Shown: one piece after another, positions 46,641 through 56,622 of the stretch
How positions within the stretch are numbered: the first letter of the stretch is position 1
Layout of the letters: every line of letters begins with the position of its first letter
Origin: Mesorhizobium sp. GbtcB19
GTDB taxonomy: Bacteria; Pseudomonadota; Alphaproteobacteria; Rhizobiales; Rhizobiaceae
Direction of reading: 5' to 3'
Length of the DNA: 64,000 nucleotides
Assembly (NCBI RefSeq): GCF_019091085.1
Contig: NZ_JAGXJY010000001.1
Location: 496,001 to 560,000 of the forward strand
Notes under the pieces: generated by a model
The model's database searches: none
The model's input: only the letters and a program-made list of their open reading frames with translations
What the model was told of the DNA's origin: nothing
Program-made: the position numbers and the translations under genes

Positions 46641-47318
46641 CTAGTGGCTGCGTAGAGTTTCCATGTAAGATTTAGCGTATTGGCAGGCCACGAAGCTCGC
46701 ATCGATCTCGCAGGCCTTCTTGAACGCGGTCATGGCCGCGTCTTCGTCTTTCGCCACCCCCTCGCCCTTCTGAAGCGCTGCGCCATACATGGTGCATCCC
46801 CACGCATCGCCTTCGCCGCAGCTCAACTTGAAGGTCTCATACGTGCAGAGGTTTGCCGCTTTATCGTTTCCGCGCAAACTGTCCGGCAATCTGTCTATGC
46901 GCATACCGGCGCTGCGATTTGTGCAGCCGGCCGCGCTGCCGGTGGCGCAGGCCTGGGCGAACATCGCCTCGGCTTTCAGTTGCTGGTCTTCGCCGCCATT
47001 CTCCTGGATGACCCTGGCGGTCTCGAAACATGCTTCGGGGTTGTGCCCATCGAAGCAAAGCCTGGCGCAGGCCAGCGCGTCCCTCTCACAACGGTCGTAA
47101 TTCATGTCCGGCAGCACGACATTGCTGCGCGGCGCCGACTTGCGCCAGATGTCCTTCGGGCACTGCTGGAAATAGGCATTGGGGGTGCCCCTGCGGCCGA
47201 TCTCCCTGAGCAATTTCGGCATCACTCGGGGGTCGAACGTCGGCTCGTCGCTAAGCGCTGGCGTCGCAGCGGCGACGATGGCCGCGATGGCCGCCAGAAT
47301 TGCCGCCCCCCGCGTCAT
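46641..47318 (-). CDS. Secreted Sel1-like repeat protein, cysteine-rich
   Basis: 225 residues with a signal peptide (AAILAAIAAIVAAATPALSD). The mature protein has about ten cysteines and repeats of the type A(x)ACARLCFDGHNPEACF, CATGSAAGC and GDAWGCTMYGAAL, like Hcp/Sel1 repeat proteins in which each helix pair is clamped by a disulfide. It would be periplasmic. The ATG lies 2 bp after the ilvH stop, so it is very likely cotranscribed with ilvBH, an unexpected partner. Confidence 0.82.
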   Translation of the reverse strand: MTRGAAILAAIAAIVAAATPALSDEPTFDPRVMPKLLREIGRRGTPNAYFQQCPKDIWRKSAPRSNVVLPDMNYDRCERDALACARLCFDGHNPEACFETARVIQENGGEDQQLKAEAMFAQACATGSAAGCTNRSAGMRIDRLPDSLRGNDKAANLCTYETFKLSCGEGDAWGCTMYGAALQKGEGVAKDEDAAMTAFKKACEIDASFVACQYAKSYMETLRSH

Positions 47319-47320
47319 TG

Positions 47321-47896
47321 TTACATCCCCTGCGGCCCGCGGTTCATCGCCGCCACGCCGGTGCGGCAGATCTCGACCAGGCCGAGCGGCTTCATGATGG
47401 CGATGAACTGGTCGAGCTTGGAGCCCTTGCCGGTGATCTCGAAGATGAAATGCTCGGTGTTGGCGTCGATAACCGAGGCGCGGAAGGCATCCGCAAGGCG
47501 GAGCGCCTCGACGCGGGCGTCGCCGGTGCCGGCGACCTTGACCAGCGCCAGTTCGCGCTCCAGCGGCCGCTCCTGGCCAAGCTCACGGGAACGGACGGAA
47601 AGGTCGACCACCCGATGCACCGGCACGATGCGTTCGAGCTGGTTCTTGATCTGCTCCATCACATGTGGCGTGCCGCGCGTCACGATGGTGATGCGCGACA
47701 GATGCTTCTCGTGCTCGGTCTCGGAGACGGTCAGGCTTTCGATGTTGTAGCCGCGCCCGGAGAACAGACCGATGACACGGGCAAGCACGCCCGGTTCGTT
47801 GTCGACCAGCACGGAAAGCGTGTGCGTTTCCGGCTTCTCGGTTTCCTTGGCGATGAAGTAGGCGGAGCCGGTCGGTTGAAGGTGCTGTGCGTTCAT
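47321..47896 (-). CDS. ilvH: Acetolactate synthase small (regulatory) subunit
   Basis: 191 residues. N-terminal ACT domain HTLSVLVDNEPGVLARVIGLFSGRGYNIESLTV (about 22-54) binds valine for feedback inhibition; the second domain contacts the large subunit. Follows ilvB on the same strand after a 139-bp gap containing a palindromic repeat, and is followed by the Sel1-like gene after 2 bp. Confidence 0.96.
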   Translation of the reverse strand: MNAQHLQPTGSAYFIAKETEKPETHTLSVLVDNEPGVLARVIGLFSGRGYNIESLTVSETEHEKHLSRITIVTRGTPHVMEQIKNQLERIVPVHRVVDLSVRSRELGQERPLERELALVKVAGTGDARVEALRLADAFRASVIDANTEHFIFEITGKGSKLDQFIAIMKPLGLVEICRTGVAAMNRGPQGM

Positions 47897-47986
47897 GACG
47901 TGAATCTCGATTTCAGACTTTTGAGCTAATTCTCTGTTTGCGCACGGCTTTCTCGCGACAGCCCCGCCTTGGTGGCTGTTATGAGT

Positions 47987-48034
47987 AGAGCATGATGTTG
48001 CCCGAAAACCGCTTCACACTTTTCGGCATCCTGC
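47987..48034. repeat. Rhizobial palindromic repeat (agagcatgatg family), copy 2
   Basis: Reverse complement of the repeat at 25430-25480 with only a few differences (hairpin ccgaaaacc / gaagcggttttcgg region and tttcggcatc end). It fills the gap between ilvB and ilvH and reaches to within 2 bp of the ilvB stop. A further short hairpin (acagcc..ggctgt) precedes it toward ilvH. Confidence 0.9.
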
Positions 48035-48035
48035 C

Positions 48036-49817
48036 CTACACCAGTTCCCTGCCCTTGGCGTCGATGGCATTGGCGACCGCCTCGTCGGTGGCCTCGTCGG
48101 GCAACAGCATCTCATTATGCGCCTTGCCGGACGGGATCATCGGGAAGCAGTTGGCCAAGGTCGCCACGCGGCAGTCGAACAGCACCGGCTTCTTGACCGA
48201 GATCATCTCCCTGATCGCGTCGTCGAGCTCGTCCGGCTTGTCGCAGCGAATGCCGTGGCCGCCATAAGCTTCCGCCAGCTTGACGAAGTCGGGCATCGCT
48301 TCGGTGTAGGAATGCGACAGGCGGTTGCCGTGCAACAGCTGCTGCCACTGGCGCACCATGCCCATATACTGGTTGTTCAGGATGAAAATCTTGATCGGCG
48401 CTTCATACTGCACCGCCGAGCTCATTTCCTGCATCGTCATCTGCACCGAGGCATCGCCGGCGATGTCGATGACCAGCGCATCGGGATGCGCGATCTGCAC
48501 GCCGAGCGCGGCCGGCAGGCCGTAGCCCATCGTGCCCAGCCCGCCCGACGTCATCCAGCGGTTCGGCTTGTCGAAATGATAATGCTGCGCCGCCCACATC
48601 TGGTGCTGGCCCACCTCGGTGGTGATGTAGGTGTCCATGTCCTTGGTCAGCGCGTAGAGCCGCTGGATGGCGTATTGCGGCATGATGACATCGTTGTTCA
48701 TCTTGTAGGCGAGCGAATCCCGCGCCCGCCACTTCGCGATCTGCTCCCACCACGGATAGAGCGTCTTCTTGTCGGTCTTGGCGGTCGCCCGCCACAGCCG
48801 CACCAGATCCTCCAGCACGCGACCGACATCGCCGATGATCGGCACATCGGTGTGTACGTTCTTGTTGATCGAGGACGGATCGATGTCGATATGGATCTTC
48901 TTCGAGTTCGGCGAGAAGGCGTTGAGCCGGCCGGTGATGCGGTCGTCGAAGCGGGCGCCGATGCAGATCATCACGTCGCAATCATGCATCGCCATGTTGG
49001 CTTCGTAAGTGCCGTGCATGCCGAGCATGCCGACCCAGTTCTTGCCCGATGCCGGATAGGCGCCGAGCCCCATCAGCGTCGAGGTGATCGGGAAGCCGGT
49101 GAGATCGACCAGCTCGCGCAGCAGGTGGCTCGCTTCCGGACCGGAATTGATGACCCCGCCGCCCGAATAGATGATCGGCTTCCGGGCAGCCGCCATCAGC
49201 TCGACCGCGGCCTTCACCTTCTCCAGGTCGCCCTGGACTTTCGGCTGGTAGCTGGTGCGCGGTGCCGTCTGCGGCGGCACGTAAATGCCCTTGGCGAACT
49301 GCACGTCCTTCGGAATGTCGACCACGACCGGACCAGGGCGGCCGGTCGTCGCGACATGGAAGGCCTCGTGGATGGTGGCGGCGAGCTCGTTGACGTCCTT
49401 CACCAACCAGTTGTGCTTGGTGCAGGGCCGCGTGATACCCACCGTGTCGCATTCCTGGAAGGCGTCGGAGCCGATCAGCGAGGTCGGCACCTGGCCGGTC
49501 AGGCAGACCAGCGGAATGGAATCCATCAATGCGTCCTGCAGCGGCGTCACCGCATTGGTGGCGCCGGGGCCGGACGTCACCAGCAGCACGCCGGCCTTTC
49601 CGGTCGAGCGCGCATAGCCTTCGGCCGCGTGGCCGGCGCCCTGCTCGTGCCGGACCAGAATGTGCTCGACCTCGTCCTGCTGGAAAATCTCGTCGTAGAT
49701 CGGGAGAACGGCGCCGCCCGGATAGCCGAAGACATGCTTGACGCCGTTGTCCTTCAGCGCCTGCACCACCATTTCGGCGCCCGTCATCTCGCGCCGCTCG
49801 TTCTGTCCATTGCTCAT
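48036..49817 (-). CDS. ilvB: Acetolactate synthase large (catalytic) subunit
   Basis: ThDP- and FAD-dependent condensation of pyruvate with pyruvate or 2-oxobutanoate. 593 residues from ATG 49817 (MSNGQNERREMTGAEMVV). A TTG at 49880 would add 21 residues but would lie inside the attenuator, so I reject it. The catalytic glutamate is in VRHEQGAGHAAEGYAR, the ThDP motif is GDASVQMTMQEM...NNQYMG, and the FAD region is in the middle. Regulated by the leader peptide/terminator upstream. Confidence 0.96.
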   Translation of the reverse strand: MSNGQNERREMTGAEMVVQALKDNGVKHVFGYPGGAVLPIYDEIFQQDEVEHILVRHEQGAGHAAEGYARSTGKAGVLLVTSGPGATNAVTPLQDALMDSIPLVCLTGQVPTSLIGSDAFQECDTVGITRPCTKHNWLVKDVNELAATIHEAFHVATTGRPGPVVVDIPKDVQFAKGIYVPPQTAPRTSYQPKVQGDLEKVKAAVELMAAARKPIIYSGGGVINSGPEASHLLRELVDLTGFPITSTLMGLGAYPASGKNWVGMLGMHGTYEANMAMHDCDVMICIGARFDDRITGRLNAFSPNSKKIHIDIDPSSINKNVHTDVPIIGDVGRVLEDLVRLWRATAKTDKKTLYPWWEQIAKWRARDSLAYKMNNDVIMPQYAIQRLYALTKDMDTYITTEVGQHQMWAAQHYHFDKPNRWMTSGGLGTMGYGLPAALGVQIAHPDALVIDIAGDASVQMTMQEMSSAVQYEAPIKIFILNNQYMGMVRQWQQLLHGNRLSHSYTEAMPDFVKLAEAYGGHGIRCDKPDELDDAIREMISVKKPVLFDCRVATLANCFPMIPSGKAHNEMLLPDEATDEAVANAIDAKGRELV

Positions 49818-49880
49818 CGGTCTGGTCCCGTACTGTCCGCCGTCTGGCGATTGCTGGTCGTTTAGTTGGATTTCAGGCAA

Positions 49881-49904
49881 TAAAAAAGGCCCCCGAGGGA
49901 GCCT
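49881..49904 (-). terminator. ilvB attenuator terminator
   Basis: On the minus strand a GC stem (ggctccc / gggggcc with tc loop) is followed by six T. It lies 64 bp before the ilvB ATG and 33 bp after the leader-peptide stop, so it ends transcription unless the ribosome stalls on the leader. A competing large stem gcgcgtggg / cccatgcgc encloses a small hairpin ggcggt-gtaa-ccgcc. Confidence 0.85.
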
Positions 49905-49937
49905 GTGTGGTGCGCATGGGAGGTTTTCGCCCGGCGG

Positions 49938-49988
49938 TTACACCGCCTTGCCCACGCGCCAGCCTACGAGAATGAGTGCCGTTTTCAT
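49938..49988 (-). CDS. ilvB leader peptide
   Basis: 16 codons: MKTALILVGWRVGKAV followed by TAA. Seven of the sixteen are Leu, Ile or Val (LILV in a row, then V and V), which matches an attenuation peptide for branched-chain amino acids. Its stop is inside the pause hairpin, upstream of the terminator at 49881-49904. Leader peptides of this kind are known for ilv and leu operons of alphaproteobacteria. Confidence 0.85.
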   Translation of the reverse strand: MKTALILVGWRVGKAV

Positions 49989-50260
49989 GGTCGCGGACAA
50001 TAAGGTTGGTTCCGCGCCGCTGTCAACGGTCAATCTGCAGGGCATGAACACGAATTAGCGGCCGGCTTTTGCAGGGGCCGGCGCTCCAGCCATGGCCGGC
50101 AGTTGCCGGCCAGGTTTCCGATAAGGCCTTGAAAATACGCCAAACTATTGGAGGGCGTGACGCAGCGAAGCTTTTGACGGGATACTTCATCCATGCCGGG
50201 CCGTCTCTGCCCGGCCATATCCGCTCGACCAAGAAGCGTTGCGAATCCCGGAGGAAATTC
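49989..50260. promoter_or_regulatory. Divergent region between ilvB leader and the flavin monooxygenase
   Basis: About 270 bp without a gene. Must contain the ilvB promoter (minus strand) and that of the monooxygenase (plus strand). A perfect dyad tggccggca-gt-tgccggcca (50093-50112) is a candidate operator. A good Shine-Dalgarno gaggaaa (50251-50257) precedes the monooxygenase ATG. Confidence 0.5.
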
Positions 50261-52063
50261 ATGCTCGACAAAGCCCCCAACAAAAAGCTGTCCGACCTGC
50301 TCGACCAATTCGGCGGCGCCCTTGCCGCCGGCGACATAGAAAAGGCCGTCGGCTGTTTCCAGGAAGACTGCTACTGGCGCGACCTCGTCACCTTCACCTG
50401 GAACATCAAGACCATGGAGGGCCGCGACCAGGTCCGCGACATGCTGAAGAGCCAATTGTCGAAGACGAAACCCTCGCATTTCGCCATCGCCAAGGGTGAG
50501 GACGCCACGGAGAGCGGCGGAGTGATCGACGGCTGGATCAGCTTCGAGACGGAGGTGGCGCGCGGTTTCGGCCACATCAGGCTGAAGGACGGCAAGATCT
50601 GGACATTGCTCACCACCATGGCCGAACTGAAAGGCCATGAGGAGCCGGCCGGTTTCGCGCGACCGATGGGCGCCAAGCACGGCTCCGGCAAGAACCGCCC
50701 GACCTGGAAGGAAGAGCGCGAGAAGGAAGCGGCGGAGCTCGGCTTCAAGACGCAGCCCTACACCGTCATCATCGGCGGCGGCCAGGGCGGCATCGCGCTC
50801 GGCGCACGGCTCAGGCAACTTGGCGTGCCGACCATCATCGTCGAAAAGAACGAGCGCGCCGGCGACAGCTGGCGCAAGCGCTACAAGTCGCTCTGCCTGC
50901 ACGACCCCGTCTGGTACGACCATCTGCCCTATATCGACTTCCCCAGGAACTGGCCGGTCTTCTCGCCCAAGGACAAGATCGGCGACTGGCTGGAGATGTA
51001 CACCAAGGTGATGGAGCTGAATTACTGGTCGTCGACCGAGGCCAGGAGCGCATCCTATGACGACAAGAAGAAGGAATGGACCGTCGTGGTGCGCCGCGAC
51101 GGCAAGGACATCACGCTGAAGCCGAAGCAGCTGGTGCTGGCCACCGGCATGTCCGCCAAGGCGAACCTGCCCAAATTCAAAGGCATGGAAAACTTCCAAG
51201 GCGACCAGCACCACTCCTCGCAGCATCCCGGCCCCGACGCCTATGCCGGCAAGAAGGCCGTGGTGATCGGCTCGAACAATTCCGCCCACGACATATCGGC
51301 CGCACTTTGGGAAGCCGGCGCCGATGTGACCATGGTGCAGCGCTCGAGCACCCATATCTCTCGGTCCGACACGTTGATGGAAATCGGCCTGGGCTCGCTT
51401 TACTCGGAACAGGCAGTGCAGAACGGCATCACCACCGCCAAGGCCGACCTGATCTTCGCCTCGCTACCCTACAAGATCCTGCACGAATTCCAGATCCCGG
51501 CCTATGCCGAGATGAAGAAGCGCGACGCGGCCTTCTACAGCGGATTGGAGAAGGCCGGCTTCATGCTCGACTGGGGCGATGACGAGTCCGGTCTGTTCAT
51601 GAAATATCTGAGGCGCGGCTCCGGCTACTATATCGATGTCGGCGCCTCGCAGCTGATCATCGACGGTTCGATCAAGCTGAAGAGCGGGATCGACGTGAAA
51701 GAGATCAAGGCGCATTCGGTGCTGCTCAGCGACGGCACCGAGTTGCCGGCCGATCTCATCGTCTACGCGACCGGCTATGGCTCGATGAACGGCTGGGCGG
51801 CCGATCTCATCTCAAAGGAAGTGGCCGACAAGGTCGGCAAGTGCTGGGGCCTGGGTTCGAACACCACCAAGGATCCCGGCCCCTGGGAAGGCGAGCTGCG
51901 CAACATGTGGAAGCCGACGCAACAGGAGGCGCTGTGGTTCCACGGCGGCAACCTGCATCAGTCGCGCCACTATTCGCAGTTCCTGTCGCTGCAGCTCAAA
52001 GCCAGGCAGGTCGGTGTGCCGACGCCGGTCTATGGGCTGCAGAAGGTCCATCACAAGGGTTAG
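50261..52063 (+). CDS. SnoaL-domain / flavin-dependent monooxygenase fusion
   Basis: 600 residues. N-terminal SnoaL/NTF2-like domain (about 5-125: LDQFGGALAAGDIEKAVGCFQEDCYWRDLVTFTWNIKTMEG...), then a linker and a flavoprotein of the FMO/YUCCA-like NAD(P)H monooxygenase type with the FAD loop IIGGGQGGIALGARL (about 167-181) and the NADP Rossmann VVIGSNNSAHDISAALWEAG (about 335-354). FMO-type enzymes oxygenate N or S atoms or act as Baeyer-Villiger enzymes; the SnoaL domain could shape the substrate pocket. Monocistronic. The start at 50261 has a clear ribosome-binding site; earlier in-frame starts do not. Confidence 0.9.
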   Translation: MLDKAPNKKLSDLLDQFGGALAAGDIEKAVGCFQEDCYWRDLVTFTWNIKTMEGRDQVRDMLKSQLSKTKPSHFAIAKGEDATESGGVIDGWISFETEVARGFGHIRLKDGKIWTLLTTMAELKGHEEPAGFARPMGAKHGSGKNRPTWKEEREKEAAELGFKTQPYTVIIGGGQGGIALGARLRQLGVPTIIVEKNERAGDSWRKRYKSLCLHDPVWYDHLPYIDFPRNWPVFSPKDKIGDWLEMYTKVMELNYWSSTEARSASYDDKKKEWTVVVRRDGKDITLKPKQLVLATGMSAKANLPKFKGMENFQGDQHHSSQHPGPDAYAGKKAVVIGSNNSAHDISAALWEAGADVTMVQRSSTHISRSDTLMEIGLGSLYSEQAVQNGITTAKADLIFASLPYKILHEFQIPAYAEMKKRDAAFYSGLEKAGFMLDWGDDESGLFMKYLRRGSGYYIDVGASQLIIDGSIKLKSGIDVKEIKAHSVLLSDGTELPADLIVYATGYGSMNGWAADLISKEVADKVGKCWGLGSNTTKDPGPWEGELRNMWKPTQQEALWFHGGNLHQSRHYSQFLSLQLKARQVGVPTPVYGLQKVHHKG

Positions 52064-52242
52064 ACGACTTCCGAACTCCTTCCAGCGAAGGCGTCGCCCT
52101 CGCGGCGCCTTTGCTGAGCCGTCGACAACACTTTGCGTTCGGCCGGTCGTGATGCGGCGGCGCGCTCTGCCGGCCGGAGTCCGCTGCATTCGTCCGGTTG
52201 ATATGCCACCAGTGCCTGTTCGCCGTCGAAGCGAAAGCACAT
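52060..52242 (-). CDS. Possible 60-residue protein downstream of tmpB
   Basis: Starts MCFRFDGEQALVAYQPDEC with a strong purine-rich ribosome-binding site (ggggagggg, 7 bases ahead). It lies 28 bp after the tmpB stop on the same strand, and its end overlaps the end of the convergent monooxygenase. The second half is Arg/Ala-rich and looks random, so this may be a decayed or frameshifted gene. No family recognised. Confidence 0.3.
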   Translation of the reverse strand: MCFRFDGEQALVAYQPDECSGLRPAERAAASRPAERKVLSTAQQRRREGDAFAGRSSEVV

Positions 52243-52269
52243 GGCCGTCCCCTCCCCGATCGTATCTGG

Positions 52270-54119
<1,850 letters not shown>

Positions 54120-55004
54120 ATGTCTGGAAAAGCATTCGATACGATGCCTCCCCTCGACTGGCTGCGCAGCTTCGAGGCAGCCGCGCGCCTGTCGAACTTC
54201 ACCGCGGCGGCAGCGGAGCTCGGGCTCACCCAGGCCGCCGTCAGCCAGCACATCCGTTTCCTGGAAGAGCGGCTCAAGACGCGGTTGTTCGCGCGGCTGG
54301 CGCGCGGCATCGCGCTGTCGCCGGAGGGCGCGGCCTACCTCCCCCACATCCAGTCGGCATTCGCCACCATCGGCAACAGCACCAACGAGTTGTTCGAGCC
54401 GCGCGCCGTGCAGACCGTCTCGATCCGCGCTCCGATCTCCTTCGCGCTGCTGGTTCTGGTCCCGGCCCTTCCCGACCTGGCAAAGGCGCTGCCGCTGGTC
54501 AGGCTCGACCTGGTGACCATCCACCGGCCGACGGATTACGACCAGCCGGGATCGGCGCTCGACATACGCTTCGGCAACGGCTCGTTTCCCGGGCGCGAGG
54601 CCGACCGGCTGACCGTCGAACGGCTTGTCCCCGTCGCGGCGCCGGCCCTTGCCCGTGATGGTGACTGGACATCGCACCCGCTGCTTCTCGTGGCCGGCGC
54701 ACGTGAGATGTGGGCGGAATGGTTTGCCACGGCCGGGCTTGCCGGCCACTCCCGACGTTCGCATCGCTTCGACAGTTTCGTCGCCGCCATGGAAGCGGCG
54801 AAGGCCGGCGCCGGGGTGCTGCTGGGGTCCCGGCCGCTGGTCGACGCCGCGCTCAAGGACAAAGCTCTGGTCAGGCTCTCGGATTTCGAACTGTCGAGCC
54901 CGTCGGGCCATTTCCTGACAAGGCCATCATCGTCGCGGCTGTCCGGCGCCGAAACTGATTTCCGCCGCTGGCTACTGTCGCGCATCGCAGGAAGTTCAGG
55001 ATAG
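54120..55004 (+). CDS. LysR-family regulator (GcvA-like)
   Basis: 294 residues. The N-terminal winged helix-turn-helix begins PPLDWLRSFEAAARLSNFTAAAAELGLTQAAVSQHIRFLEERLKTRLF, in the style of GcvA. The ligand-binding domain occupies about 95-290. It is divergent from the tmpA-tmpB operon, so it probably activates it in response to the phosphonate or glycine betaine. Convergent with the GNAT gene (8-bp gap). Confidence 0.9.
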   Translation: MSGKAFDTMPPLDWLRSFEAAARLSNFTAAAAELGLTQAAVSQHIRFLEERLKTRLFARLARGIALSPEGAAYLPHIQSAFATIGNSTNELFEPRAVQTVSIRAPISFALLVLVPALPDLAKALPLVRLDLVTIHRPTDYDQPGSALDIRFGNGSFPGREADRLTVERLVPVAAPALARDGDWTSHPLLLVAGAREMWAEWFATAGLAGHSRRSHRFDSFVAAMEAAKAGAGVLLGSRPLVDAALKDKALVRLSDFELSSPSGHFLTRPSSSRLSGAETDFRRWLLSRIAGSSG

Positions 55005-55012
55005 TGTGGGGT

Positions 55013-55552
55013 TCAGGATAGCGTGTGGGCCGCCGCGCCTATCCGCTTCCAGTAGATTATGGTGCCGGTCAGCCCGCCATGCGGCTTCAGCGCGAAGTCC
55101 GGGATCTCACCAGTCAGCGTGAAACCAAGTTTCTCATAAAGACCGGACGCACCCTCCTCGCTCGCCGTGTCCAGCACGAGCAGCGTGCGGCCTTTCTCGA
55201 CGGCGAGTTTCTCGGCTTCCCGCATCAGGCGGGTCGCAACGCCTTTGCCGCGATGGTCGCGGCCGGTCATCAGCTTGGCGATCTCGGCGCGGTGCGGCTG
55301 ATTGGGCGGCAGGTCGAGCAGCAGCGTGACAGTGCCGGCAAGCGCCCCATCCTGCCATGCGCCCAGCACCGCCCTTTCGCCGCGCGCGGCCGCGGCAAGC
55401 GATCCGCGCCAGAACTCCCGCGCCGCTTCCGACGACAATGGATGCATGAAGCTCACCGAGCCGCCGCCGGCGACGGTCTCGACCAACAGATCGGCGAGCA
55501 CCGCAATGGTCGGCGCATCATCGTTCAACGCCCGGATTTCAAGGGAGTTCAT
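55013..55552 (-). CDS. GNAT-family N-acetyltransferase
   Basis: 179 residues from ATG 55552 (MNSLEIRALND). Acetyl-CoA binding motif A is GRDHRGKGVATRLMREAEKLA (about 107-127) and motif B includes GLYEKLGFTLTGE. It could acetylate a small amine; substrate unknown. Lies 37 bp downstream of a small conserved gene on the same strand. Confidence 0.87.
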   Translation of the reverse strand: MNSLEIRALNDDAPTIAVLADLLVETVAGGGSVSFMHPLSSEAAREFWRGSLAAAARGERAVLGAWQDGALAGTVTLLLDLPPNQPHRAEIAKLMTGRDHRGKGVATRLMREAEKLAVEKGRTLLVLDTASEEGASGLYEKLGFTLTGEIPDFALKPHGGLTGTIIYWKRIGAAAHTLS

Positions 55553-55589
55553 GGTGTTGTTCTCCAGGTGACGCGGCATCGGGGAAAGG

Positions 55590-55898
55590 TCATTCGAAAT
55601 GGCTGGTCCGCCTGCGCCGCCGCGCCCGCCGGATTTCGGCGATACGCTCGGCGTCGTCGTCGCTGAGATGGCGGCCGCGCTCCAGGATCTCGAGCGTATA
55701 TTCCTCATAGGTCAGCCCGAGCCGCTCGGCCCGTTCCAGCCGCATCAGCATGACGGCGTGGCTTGGCGCCTTCCAGGCCTTGTCGTGCGCGGCCCGCCAG
55801 GCGAGGAAAATATAGGCGTCGCCCTTGCCCCAGGGCGGGCCGTCATAGTCGTCGAGCGGCGGCCCGCCATTGTGCGAGCGTTTTGGCCGGCGAGGCAT
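55590..55898 (-). CDS. Conserved small hypothetical protein
   Basis: 102 residues, starting MPRRPKRSHNGGPPLDDYDGPPWGKGDAYIFLAWRAAHDKAWKAPS and ending in a basic tail RRARRRRRTSHFE. The NGGPPLDD..GP.WG.GD motif is common to small uncharacterised rhizobial proteins, and the rest is helical. The start lies 5 bp after the stop of the XRE-cupin gene, so it forms an operon with that regulator and probably the downstream GNAT gene. Confidence 0.7.
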   Translation of the reverse strand: MPRRPKRSHNGGPPLDDYDGPPWGKGDAYIFLAWRAAHDKAWKAPSHAVMLMRLERAERLGLTYEEYTLEILERGRHLSDDDAERIAEIRRARRRRRTSHFE

Positions 55899-55903
55899 CC
55901 CGA

Positions 55904-56470
55904 TCAGTCCCTGACCAGCGCCACGAGATACTCCGCCGCGTCCGGTCCGGGAGCATAAAAGACGCAGTCCGACGGTGCGCCCAGCGCGAGGCAGTCGCCG
56001 GGCTCGAGCCTGTGCACCACATCGCCCTCGGTGAAATCGAGCCTTCCGTCGATCAACCAGATCTGCTGCTTGATGAAGGCGTAGGACGCGGCCGGAAGGC
56101 TGACCCTGGCGCCCGCCGGCAGGCTGACCCTGATCAGTTCGAGCGGCATCTGCGATGCAGGCGACAGATGCCGCCGGATGTAGCCGGTTGCCGGATCCTG
56201 CCACACCGGCTGCTCGTCCTTGCGCGAAATGCCGCCGCCTTGCATCTCGGCCCGCGCGATCAGTGTCGACAGCGTCATGCCGAAGGCCGCCGCGATACGC
56301 ACCAGGAGCGCCGCGGTCGGACTGGTCGTGCCGCGTTCGATCGCGCTGAGCATCGCCTTGGAAACGTCCGAGCGCTCGGCGAGCTCGGCCAGTGACCAGC
56401 CCCTCAGCGTCCTTTCGGAGCGTACCCGTCTGCCGATCGTGGCGGTAATATTATTCGATATATCATCCAT
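55904..56470 (-). CDS. XRE-family regulator with C-terminal cupin domain
   Basis: 188 residues: helix-turn-helix at about 12-68 (RRVRSERTLRGWSLAELAERSDVSKAMLSAIERGTTSPTAALLVRIAAAF) and a cupin sensor at about 105-185. Proteins of this build sense small molecules and regulate nearby catabolic or acetyltransferase genes. An inverted repeat that includes the start codon suggests autoregulation. First gene of the operon with the small hypothetical and GNAT genes. Confidence 0.9.
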   Translation of the reverse strand: MDDISNNITATIGRRVRSERTLRGWSLAELAERSDVSKAMLSAIERGTTSPTAALLVRIAAAFGMTLSTLIARAEMQGGGISRKDEQPVWQDPATGYIRRHLSPASQMPLELIRVSLPAGARVSLPAASYAFIKQQIWLIDGRLDFTEGDVVHRLEPGDCLALGAPSDCVFYAPGPDAAEYLVALVRD

Positions 56471-56487
56471 TCGTCCAATATATCGAA
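56454..56487. promoter_or_regulatory. Operator overlapping the XRE-cupin start codon
   Basis: Perfect 10-bp inverted repeat ttcgatatat (56454-56463) / atatatcgaa (56478-56487), 14-bp spacer. The ATG (56468-56470) is in the spacer, so binding would block initiation of the regulator's own gene. Confidence 0.7.
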
Positions 56488-56622
56488 ATTACGCAAACTG
56501 AGAAGAGGCTCTTCGATCGAATTGTCATGGCCGGCTTAACGGCGCCTACACCATTCGACATCACCTGACTTTAACCCCGATTGGATAGGGTTCCCGCTCC
56601 AGGGGAATGGGACCAGGGCATT

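Noticed and set aside
49818..49880. TTG start for ilvB at 49880
   Set aside because: It would place the translated start inside the attenuator terminator tail; the ATG at 49817 agrees with the family length.
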